Source: Eubacteriales bacterium (lineage in GTDB: Bacteria > Bacillota > Clostridia > Oscillospirales > Oscillospiraceae). Taken from it: a stretch of DNA of 64,000 bases. Made by a program: the position numbers and the translations under genes. The stretch spans positions 248,001 to 312,000 of the forward strand of contig JAUNNH010000001.1 of the NCBI GenBank assembly GCA_030531505.1. Reading direction: 5' to 3'. Shown here one piece after another: positions 16,911-26,400 of this stretch (positions are counted from its first letter, which is position 1; each line of letters opens with the position of its first letter). A model generated the notes under the pieces. The model had not been told where the DNA came from, did no database searches, and was given only the letters and a program-made list of their open reading frames with translations.

Positions 16911-17809
16911 TATAAGCTACCTCCTTCAGATGTGTCTGCCTGTGATTGCTTGATACGGTTTACAAAGAGCGCCTCGGGCGGGTGCTCCTTCCGGCTTTGC
17001 AGCAGCAGGAGCAGTCCCATGACGAGCACGAGCACGAGGCTCAGCAGCTGGGAAACGCGGATGCCGGTCGAGCCGAGATACAGGCTGTCGGTCCGCAGCC
17101 CCTCGATCCAAGTACGGCCAAGGCCGTACCAGAAGAAATAGATCGCCGCGCACTGGCCGTCCCAGCGCCGCTTGCCGGCACGGGAGAACCAGATCAGAAA
17201 CAGCAGTCCGATCAGGTTCCAGAGACTCTCATAGAGAAACGTGGGGTGGACATAGATGGTGTTTCCGGCGGGGTCGGTCAGACCCATGCGGCAGAAAACC
17301 GTCGTCTCCGCGCCGAAGGCCTCACGGTTCATGAAGTTCCCCCAGCGGCCGAGGATCTGCCCGATCAGCAGGCCGTACACGCCGAGATCGAGCATGGCGG
17401 CAAAGGGAATCCTCTTATGGCGGCAGACAGCCGCCATGACGAGCACGCCCGCGATGATCCCGCCGTAGATGGCAAGACCGCCCTCCCAGACCGCGAAGAG
17501 CTGCTTCGGGTCTGCGGCGTAGTCCTGCCAGCGGAAGATCACGAAATAGAGCCGCGCGCCGACGATGCTCAGCGGCGTGAGCCAGAGCATAAGGTCGATG
17601 AAATCGTCGCTCTTTATGCCAAAATCCGGCGCGTGCTTCGAGCAGTAGAGGATCGCCAGGGCGAAGCCGAGGGCGATCAGCACGCCGTAGAAATAGATGG
17701 GCCGTCCGAACACCGTGAAATAGGACGGCGGGTTCAGCGAAAAGTTCCCGAGCAGCGGGAAAGAGATCGCGGAATCGCGCTGGATGGTCTCAAACAAAAT
17801 GGGAAGCAT
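16910..17809 (-). CDS. lgt: Prolipoprotein diacylglyceryl transferase
   Basis: A 299-residue polytopic enzyme that attaches diacylglycerol to the lipobox cysteine of prolipoproteins at the outer face of the cytoplasmic membrane. The Lgt signature GRWGNFMNREAFG and conserved VHPTFLYESLWNL, with a Pro-rich PPSYFTVFGRPIYFYGV start, are all visible. It is encoded directly after two M16 peptidase genes. Its presence proves the cell makes lipoproteins, which is relevant because three binding proteins in this window lack a lipobox. Start ATG 17809 has a weak purine-rich AAGGCTGAGG site. Confidence 0.95.
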   Translation of the reverse strand: MLPILFETIQRDSAISFPLLGNFSLNPPSYFTVFGRPIYFYGVLIALGFALAILYCSKHAPDFGIKSDDFIDLMLWLTPLSIVGARLYFVIFRWQDYAADPKQLFAVWEGGLAIYGGIIAGVLVMAAVCRHKRIPFAAMLDLGVYGLLIGQILGRWGNFMNREAFGAETTVFCRMGLTDPAGNTIYVHPTFLYESLWNLIGLLFLIWFSRAGKRRWDGQCAAIYFFWYGLGRTWIEGLRTDSLYLGSTGIRVSQLLSLVLVLVMGLLLLLQSRKEHPPEALFVNRIKQSQADTSEGGSL

Positions 17810-17812
17810 GCC

Positions 17813-19090
17813 TCAGCCTTCCTTCTTCGGCTCGATGATGGAGAGCGCAAAGCGCTCCGGCAGGAGGTTTTCGCGCACAAAGGCCTCGCACTCGGCGCGC
17901 GTGACGGTCCCGAGCACGCCCGGCGCGTCCAGCGGGCAGAAGCCCTCAAACTGGCCGGTGGCGAGCGCGACACAGACGCTCTCGAAATCCTCCAGACCGC
18001 GCAGCCGCGCCCCGTAGGAAGCGCGCTTGGCGCGCTCGAAGGCCTCCGGGTCGAAGCCCTCGGCGCAGACCTTTGCAATCTGCCCGTTCAGCGCGGCGAG
18101 GACCGCTTCCGCGTCCTCGCTCTCTCCGCCGAGCAGCATGGTGCCGGTCCCGGCGGAGAAGTCCGCCTCGTAATCGAAATCGCGGTTGAGCGTTCCGGCG
18201 GCATAGAGGGAGGTGTAGAAGGGGGAGGAGGAGCCGACCAGCAGCCGCAGCGCAAGCTGGGCGACGATGCGCTGGCGCAGCCCTGCCTCGCCCGTGAAGG
18301 CGGGGAGCTTTGCCCCGATGAGAAACTGCGGGGCCGAGACGGGCATGCTCTCGCGGTGCAGCGTTTCAACGGGGAGCGGACCCTCCTCCGGGCCGAAATC
18401 GGCCTCGGGAACGGGTGCCTTTTCATCGGGCAGCAGAGAGCGCACCAGCGCCTCGATCCGGTCCGGATCGACATCGCCCTCCACACAGAGACACATGTTC
18501 CTCGGGGAATAGAAAACGCGGTGGCAGTCATAGAGCGTCTCGTGGGTGATCTCCGCGATGCTCTCCACAGTTCCGGCCACGCGATCGCGGATCGGGTGGT
18601 TCGCGTAGAGCTGCCGGAGAAGGTTATAGTAGACGGCGCTGCCGGGGCTGTCCTCGCCCATGCGGATCTCCTGTGCGATGATGCCCTGCTCCTTTTGTAC
18701 CGTCTCCTCCGTGAAATAGGGCGTGGAGACGAAATGTAGCAGCAGCCGGAGATTCTCCTCGAACTTCTCGGTGCACTGGAAATAGTAACAGGTGATGTTG
18801 CTGGCTGTAAAAGCGTTGGGGTCAGCGCCGTTGGCCGAGAGCAGGTTCAAGGCGTTGTCGCCGTCGGGCAGGTCGAACATCTTGTGCTCGAGATAGTGCG
18901 CGACGCCGGCCGGGGTGTCCAGCGTGCGGCCCTCGAGGGTGAAGCGGCGGTGCGCCCCGCCGTAGTTTGCGGCGAAGACCGCGTAGAAGCTGCGAAAGCC
19001 CGGCTTGGGGAGCACATGCAGGGTGAGGCCGTTTGGAAGCACACTGCTGTAGAGCGTCTCCCCGAGACGCGGATAGCTTTTACTCTGCAT
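17813..19090 (-). CDS. M16 family zinc peptidase (YmfH-like, catalytic)
   Basis: A 425-residue M16 metalloprotease. The inverted zinc motif HxxEH is HYLEH at residues 65-69, with the third ligand region EQGIIAQEIRMGED near 141-148. In Firmicutes such a protein (YmfH) is paired with an inactive M16 partner (YmfF), which is encoded just upstream here. Start ATG 19090 is preferred over the upstream in-frame ATG 19105 because GAGGAGG lies 6 bases before it. It overlaps the partner gene by 11 bases. Substrates of this pair are not established in most Firmicutes. Confidence 0.9.
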   Translation of the reverse strand: MQSKSYPRLGETLYSSVLPNGLTLHVLPKPGFRSFYAVFAANYGGAHRRFTLEGRTLDTPAGVAHYLEHKMFDLPDGDNALNLLSANGADPNAFTASNITCYYFQCTEKFEENLRLLLHFVSTPYFTEETVQKEQGIIAQEIRMGEDSPGSAVYYNLLRQLYANHPIRDRVAGTVESIAEITHETLYDCHRVFYSPRNMCLCVEGDVDPDRIEALVRSLLPDEKAPVPEADFGPEEGPLPVETLHRESMPVSAPQFLIGAKLPAFTGEAGLRQRIVAQLALRLLVGSSSPFYTSLYAAGTLNRDFDYEADFSAGTGTMLLGGESEDAEAVLAALNGQIAKVCAEGFDPEAFERAKRASYGARLRGLEDFESVCVALATGQFEGFCPLDAPGVLGTVTRAECEAFVRENLLPERFALSIIEPKKEG

Positions 19091-20390
19091 CGCTGTCCTC
19101 CTCACCGCCGGCCTCGCCGCTGCCGGTCAGAAAATAGATCATGTCGCAGTCCACGCTCTGCGCAACGGCGGCGACCTCTTCACGCGTCACGTCCTCGCAG
19201 AGCTCCGCGAGCTCGAGCGGCGAGCAGTCCGGCCCGTCAAGCGCCTGAGCCAGATAGTAGCCCTCCAGCTCACCCTGTCCGTCGACCAGCGAGCGCAGAT
19301 CCCCGGCCACGCAGGAGCGCGCGGCCGCGAGCTCTTCATCCGTGACCTCGCCGCGGCGGATGGCCTCGAGCTGCTCAAAGATCTCCGCCTGCGCGGCCTC
19401 GCGGTCAGCGAAGTCCACGCCGGAGGACACCAGCAGCAAACCCTTGTGGATGTCCACCAGCGAGCCCGCGTAGTAGCAGAGCTGCAGCTTTTCGCGCACA
19501 TTCAAAAAGAGCTTGGAGGTACTGCCGCCGCCGAAGACGGCGTTGAACACATAGAGCGCGGCCGGGTCCGGCTCCTCCATGCACTCGCCCAGACGCCAGC
19601 CAATGACGAGCTTGCCCTGGTTTACATCCAGAGCCTCCTCCAGGCTGCGGGGCTTGTCCTCGAGCGCGTTCATGCGCACGTCGGTGCCGATATCATAGTC
19701 GATCTCGCCGCGCGGCAGGGTCGCGAGCGCGTCGCGCAGCAGCGACACGACCGTCGCTTCCTCCGCCCGGCCGCAATAAAACAGCTCGATCGGGCAGGTC
19801 TGCAGCAGGTCGTGATACTGACGCGTCAGCTTCTTGTAGTGGATGCCCTCGCATTCGCTCTCCCCGCCGAGGCGGCCGACCGCGAAATCCTCGCAGCAGC
19901 ACATCTCCTCGATGCAGCGGAAGAGCGCATAACCGCGCTTGTCGTTCAGGCGGCTGCGGATCGTGTCCAGCAGCTTCTCACGCTCGCTGTCCACATACTG
20001 TGGCAGCAGCAGGCCGCCTCGCGTGGCCGGCGCGAGCAGCATCTCACCGAGCAGCTCGGCCGCCTCGCGCAGCACGGGCTTCCCGCCGGGCAGAAAATCC
20101 CCCTCGGGGATGCTTGCGTAAAAGCCGAGGCACTGGATCTCCCCGATCCGGCGGACCACCGGCTCGATGGCCGTGCCGTAGAGCTCGTCCATCCGGGCGG
20201 AGAGCGCCTCCATATCGCCGTAGCGCCGTGTGCCGCGGCGCAGCACATAGGGGATCAGCGCGTTGAGCGCGGCCGTATCCCGCTTCAGCTGCGTCAGCAG
20301 ACTCAGACTCAGACAGGCGGTCTTGAATTTGTCCGTGCGCAGGTGGCTCAGCCATACGCCGGGCAGGATCTCCGTTCTCGTCACTTGCAT
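19080..20390 (-). CDS. M16 family peptidase-like protein (YmfF-like, inactive partner)
   Basis: A 436-residue M16-fold protein without an HxxEH zinc motif in the usual position; the corresponding N-terminal region is RTDKFKTACLSLSLLTQL. This is typical of the noncatalytic YmfF half that pairs with YmfH, which follows with an 11-base overlap. C-terminal parts carry the M16 repeats FNAVFGGGSTSKLFLNVREK and YYAGSLVDIHKGLLLVSSGV. The two subunits should form a chamber like mitochondrial processing peptidase. An extended -10 promoter lies about 36 bases upstream. Confidence 0.88.
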   Translation of the reverse strand: MQVTRTEILPGVWLSHLRTDKFKTACLSLSLLTQLKRDTAALNALIPYVLRRGTRRYGDMEALSARMDELYGTAIEPVVRRIGEIQCLGFYASIPEGDFLPGGKPVLREAAELLGEMLLAPATRGGLLLPQYVDSEREKLLDTIRSRLNDKRGYALFRCIEEMCCCEDFAVGRLGGESECEGIHYKKLTRQYHDLLQTCPIELFYCGRAEEATVVSLLRDALATLPRGEIDYDIGTDVRMNALEDKPRSLEEALDVNQGKLVIGWRLGECMEEPDPAALYVFNAVFGGGSTSKLFLNVREKLQLCYYAGSLVDIHKGLLLVSSGVDFADREAAQAEIFEQLEAIRRGEVTDEELAAARSCVAGDLRSLVDGQGELEGYYLAQALDGPDCSPLELAELCEDVTREEVAAVAQSVDCDMIYFLTGSGEAGGEEDSDAE

Positions 20391-20425
20391 GGAGGCAACC
20401 CCTTTCCCTCTGTTTGTTCATACAG

Positions 20426-20434
20426 TATACCATA
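20426..20434 (-). promoter_or_regulatory. Extended -10 promoter of the M16-lgt operon
   Basis: On the minus strand, TGG followed by TATACT gives an extended -10 element. The matching -35 box is weak. Confidence 0.4.
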
Positions 20435-20467
20435 AAGCGGGAGATTTTGGTAGACCCCGCGGAAACT

Positions 20468-23400
20468 TTAGGACCCCTTCGCTTCCGGCTCCTCCGGCGA
20501 CTGCAGCGCCTCGCGCAGCACGCGCCAGAACCAGCCTGCCGAGCCTGTATACCAGGTCCAGCCGGCCTCACCCTCACGCCCCGGCGCGGCGCAGATATCG
20601 GCGGGCAGCACGAAGGGCTCCGCCTCATAGCGCCCGGGGTCGCGCCCTTCCGGCAAGAGCAGCGTGAGCAGGTGCAGAGCGGTGCCGCGGCGCCCGCGCC
20701 GCAGGAAGGCGCGGGCAAGCCAGACCGCCGCGTGGGTGTACTGCCCGCCGTTTTCACGAAAACCTGCGCCGTAACTTACCAGATAGCCCGGGCTGGGCTC
20801 CGCGGTCGTAAAGGGCGGGTCGAAGAGCTTGATGAGCCGGTGCTCTTCATCCACGAGCCGCGCGAGACAGGCGTCCAGCGCCGTGTCCACCCACGCGCTC
20901 TCCGCATAGGGGGAGAGCGCGGCCCAGGCCTGAGGCAGCGCGTCGATCCGGTCCGGGCCGCCGAGCGGCTCGCCGTCGGCGGTGTAGCCGCGATAGAACC
21001 AGCTCCCGCCCCAGGCGGCGTTGGCCGCCCGGCCGATCTGCCGCGCCTGCTCCCGGTAACGTGCCGCGCCGGGCTGCTTGAGACGCTCGAGCAGGGCGGC
21101 GAAAGAGTCGCAGCAGAGCGAGAGGAACCAGCCCAGCCACACGCTCTCACCGTCCACGGCGTCGAGCCCGTCGTTCCAGTCCCCGCTGCCAAACCAGGGC
21201 AGACCGTGGGGGCCGAACCCGCGGCGCAGACAGCAGTCCAGCGCGGCGCGAGCGTGCTCGAGCACGGGGGCGGCATGCGCGGTGACAGAGGGCGTCTCGT
21301 AGCGGTCGCGCTCGTCCGCGCGCAGCGGGGGAGAAGAGCGCCAGGGCAGCGGGCTGAGAAAGAAGTCAGTCAGACCGCAGGCCTCGCCGTATTCCCCAAG
21401 AGCCCACACCAGCCACAGCAGATCGTCCGAGCAGCGTGTCCGCACCCCCTTGTCGCCCGCCGGGTGGGGGTGCCACCAGTGCATCACATCCCCCTCCTCA
21501 TACTGGTGTCGGCAGGCTTCCGCGATCCGCTCCCGGGCGAGAGAGGGATCCAGCGGCAGCAGGTTCACGGCGTCCTGGAGCTGATCCCGGAAGCCGTAGG
21601 CGCCGCCGCTCTGATAGAGACTGGCGCGAGCCCGCAGGCGGCAGACCAGCGTCTGATAGACAGCCCAGCCGTTGGCGTAGCGGTCCAGCGCATCGACACC
21701 GCTGGAGAGCGCCCGCCCGGCCATGAGCGCGGCCCACGCCGTCTGCAGCTCCTTCAGCGCGCGGCGGGCAGCCGCGGGCTCAAGCAGCGCGCGCAGCGCC
21801 TCCGCTCCGCAGCAGCCGAGCACCAGCACCGTGTCGGTACGGGCGGGGATGCTCAGCAGCAGGGCGGGCGGCCGCCAGTCCGCCGTCGCCGCACAGCGGA
21901 CACTGCAGCCGATGAGCAGACGCAGGCCGGGCAGGTAGCTTTCGGCGTTTTCGAACACGTAAAGCCCGTCGAGGGCCTCCGTGCGCAGACAGCTTGTGTC
22001 CGTCCCCAGCAGCGGCTGCAGACCGAAGCGCAGTGAGAGCCCGCCTGCGCCGTGTATGAGCAGAACCAGCGCGTTGGTCCCGACCGGGACAAAGGCGGTG
22101 GTCGTGACGCGGCGATCATCCAGATGCTTTTCCCAGCTGGCCCAGCCCCGTCCGAAGCGGACCAGGCAGCTCTGCCCGTCATTGGCGGCAAAGAGACTGA
22201 GCGCCTTGCCGCCCTGCTCGAGCCAGAGCGCAGCGGGCGGACGGACGCTCCGCAACTCCTCCATCGATGTGATAAGACGCTGTTCCCGGGCGTTTTCCTG
22301 CCACAGGGCCGCGAGCCCGACGTCCGCCACGATCGCGCCGAAACGGCCGTTCGAGAGCGGGAGCTGCCAGGCGCGGCCGGGCAGATCACCGCAGACGGTG
22401 AAGACAAAGGCCTCGTCTGTCCAGCAGTGCTCCGGAGCTGTTCCGGGGCTGCGCGGCCGACTCAGGACGGGCAGTGACAGCGGCACGCCGCTCTCCGGCC
22501 TGCGCCCCGCCGCGTATACGGCCCGGCTGTAAACGACTCCCGCCGCGGTGAGCGGCAGAAAGTGTACGCCGCCGCGGCTGCCGATCAGCGCCTCCAGACC
22601 CTGACCGGCGAGATAGGCCGCGATGCGCGCAGCGTAGGGGCGATGGTATTCGCCCTGTTCCTCGCTGAGATAGATGAGCTCCGCCTCCGCTCCGCAGCTT
22701 TTCAGCAGCAGCCAGCGCCGCAGCAGCGACAGTGCCTCGACGGCGCCTGCCTCGCAGCAGAGCAGGGGATAGTCGCCCGAAACACCGTAGGGCCAGAGCT
22801 CCCGCCGCGGCGCGGCGAGAGCGACTCGGCGCTCCAGCGCGGTGAGCAGCTCCATCGCGGCGCCCGCCTCCGCGGCGTTCATGCCGAGTCTTGCGGCAGC
22901 CGCGGAGACCATGTTGCCCCGTCCGTCGTCACGCAGAATGCGCCGTGCGCCGCAGAGAGCGGCTTCCCGGTCGGGACCGGCGCAGAGGGCGAAACGCAGT
23001 ACGCACGTCTCGCCAAAAGCCAGCGTGAGAGAGAGCTCCAGACCGGCGAGGGGCAGACGCAGATCGCTCCGGCAGACAGCCGGGGCATCGCAGGCGAGAC
23101 AGAGGAAGAGCTCCGACTGTGTGCCGCGCGGCAGACGGTGGAGCAGGAGCATGCCCTCCGTCTCCTCGCTCTCGATGCCAAGACGCCAGAAAGCGGGGTG
23201 GGCGGCCCTGTCCTCCGGGCGGGCCAGCACAGGCCGGAAGCTCAGCCGTATCCGACAATCCGCCGGCTCGAGCGCCCGCAGACGCAGGCAGCGCCTTTCG
23301 CCGAGCTCGCCTGCCGCGACCTCCGCCCGGTATTCCCATGCGAGGGACTCGCTCAGCCCCTGCCAGAGGGCTTGGTCTTCGCCGAGCTCCCAGAGCTTTG

Positions 23401-26400
23401 GGTGCGGGCCCGGGAAGAGCAGCCGCTTTTTTCCACCTTCCCAGAGCTCAAGACAGAGCCCGGGACTCTCCGGGAGCGGCGCGGCGCCATAGAGCCGTGT
23501 CTCGCGCAGGGCGGCGCGACTGTGACCGCCCTGATCCAGCAGCAGATGGTAGGTGCCGTTGGAGAGCAGGCAGCGGTGCTGCGGCCCGTCGCCGCTGCCG
23601 CGCAGTCGCCAGCGCGGGTCGTTGCGGCCGGGCCCCTCCTCGGGCGCTTCGCTCCGGTCCCGGCGCAGGACCTGCCCGTCGGGGAGCCGCTCCTCCAGCA
23701 GCAGGCGGCAGGCGGCCATGGCGGGGATGGAGAAAAAACGCCTCTGCATCGCTCCGCCGCAGAGCGCGTTGTCCGCGGCCAGCACGCTCATGCCGAGATG
23801 ATGCGCCATATAGCAGCACACCGGCTCACCCTCTCGCCCGCGGCAGCGCCCGGGCGTGAAATCGATCGCCTCGACGAAGCCGTAGCGCCCGCGGGCACCG
23901 AAGCGCTCGAGCCGGCGCAGGTTGCGTACTGCGCCGAGCGGGTCGATCTCCAGCGCAAGAAAGCTCGAGTAGGGCGAGACGACCAGGTCGCGGTCCTGAT
24001 CGCGCTTGAGCGCCAGGGCCGCGCAGCCGTTGGCCTTGTAGCGGTAATTGAGCGCCGCGTCCAGCGAATAGAAAGCGCTTTCCGAGACACCCCAGGGCCG
24101 GCCCGGCGGGACCTGACGCTTTTGAGCGTACAGACAGAAGCGGCTGCTCTCGTATAGCAGGCTTCCCCGGCGGTAGGACAGAAAGAGCGCGGGCATACGG
24201 TATTCGAACATAGTGCCGGTCCAGCTTGCCAGTCCGCGATAGCCGTCCTTCTGAAGCTGACCCCGACCCAGACGCCGCCAGTGCTTTTTCGGCACGTCTC
24301 CGCGGGCAAGGGCGAGATAGCTTGTGAGCATGGCCTCGCTCGCCATCAGATCATACCAGCCGCCCCGGCCGCGCTCCCGGACGGTGTCGTAGCAGATATA
24401 GAAGAGGCCGCGCCCTTTGTCGTAAAGGAAAGAGAAGTCCATCGCGCCGGCCAGTGTGTCGACACGGACAGCCGTCTCCTCCGCGCCCCACTCCCGCAGC
24501 GCTTCGCCGAGCGTCAGCAGCGCGGCGCAGAGGTTCCCGCTGTCCACGGTGGAGAGGAAGGGCGGCGTGAGCGGGCTGAGGCTGCGGGTGTCGTACCAGT
24601 TGTAGAAGTGGCCGCGGAAACGCGGCAGACGCTCCAGCGTATCCAGCGTGCGGCCGATGCGCCCGAGCGCTTCGTCTCGCCCCAAAAGCTCCAGATCGAC
24701 CGCCGCCGCAAGGGAGAGAAGTGCCAGCCCGATGTTGGTGGGCGAGGTCCGGTGCGCGAGCCCGACGGGCGGCTGTTCCTGAAAATTGTCCGGCGGGAGG
24801 AAGTGATCCTCACCGCTCATGCTGTCAAGATAATAGCCGACGGCCTCGCCGGCGGCGGTGCGCAGATAGTCCCGATCGCGCCCGCTAAGCGCTGTTTCGC
24901 GGCAAGCTGGCAGCGCGAGAGCGGAGGCGGCCGCCGGGGCGAAGAACCAGCTCAGCCCCGCCGCCTTGCCGATGATGACCGGTGCAAAGAGCAGCAGCAG
25001 GAGGCCGAGCAGCATGCTTGGCCAGAGAGCTTTCACATGGCCGGCAAGCCCGTCGGAGCTGCGCGCGGACTGCGCGGCTGTCTGCCATTGGAGCAGCTTC
25101 CGGTGGGAGACGAGCATACGCCAGAGGGAGAGGGCAATAGCGGACAGGCTGACCATGGCCTCGCAGGGCAGGAGCCAGAGACGCAGGAATCCGCGCACGA
25201 TCGCGCCGCCTACCCCGGTCAGGAGCCGTGTGAAGCGGCGCAGCGAGGGCACCGGCCGACGGCGCATACTCCCGTCTGCTAGAGAGAAGAAGAGCTCGCT
25301 CAGCAGAGCGAAGAGAGCGGCCCAGGCCGCAACGGCCAGCGCCGCGGGGTGGAAAAAGCCGCATAGGAGCGCCAGCAGCGTGAGCGGCGCGACCAGCGAG
25401 CGGCGCAGACTGTCGAAGAGCCGCCAGCGGTCCAGGTCGCGGAGATGCCGGCAGAAGACCCAGGGGAGGTTCTGCCAGTCGCCGCGGATCCAGCGGTGCT
25501 GTCGACGGTAAAAAGCAAGGGGCCGGGCCGGGAAGGCGTCGGCAAAGGCCGCGTCGCCGCAAAAGGCGCCGTGCAGAAAAGCCCCCTCCAGCGCGTCGTG
25601 CGAAAGCACCCGGTTTTCCGGCAGGCGTCCGGCCGTACACGCGAGCAGGCAGCGCGCATCCAGAATGCCTTTTCCGGCGAAGCCTCCGTTGGCGAAGGCA
25701 TCCATGTAGAGCTCGCCGCAGAGACCACCGTAGGGATCGCTCCCGCGCCCGGTGGCGAAAACAAGGGCAAAATCGGTGGCATAGGCGCTCTCCAGAGTGG
25801 TGTCGATGCGCGGATGGATGAGCGCGTGGCCGCGCGTGACGATGCCGCGTTTCTCATCGAGAACGGGGCGGTTGAGGGGGTGAAGCATCGCGCCGATCAG
25901 TTCCCCGGCGGCGCCGGGGTAGAGCTCGGTGTCGCTGTCGAGCGTCAGAATATAGGGAGTACCCGCGAGCGCTTCGGTATCCCCTTCGACCTGGAGCGCG
26001 CTGGGCTCGCCGCAGAGGAGCCGCGCAAGCTCCAACAGGGCACCGCGCTTGCGTTCATACCCGGTCCAGCGCTCGCCGTCGAAGCGGCGGGGACGGGTGA
26101 AGAGATAAAAACCGCCGCCGCAGCGGCGGTTGAGGTCCGTAACAGCGTCCCGCGCGGCACGCAGGATCTCCTCATCTGCCTCTGTTTGTTCCGACTCGGC
26201 GGCAGGCAGATCGGCCAGAAGACCGAAGGACAGCTGCCTCCCTTCGCTGCGGCAGGCAAGGCGCAGCTGCTCGAGCCGGCCGACGAGCTCCGTCACCTCT
26301 TCGGCGCTGCCGAGCAGCGCCGAGATGACGCAGAGCGTCCGCCCCTCCGCAGGGACGCCGTTCTCCATATCCAGCCGCGGCAGACGGCGGGGCTTCACGA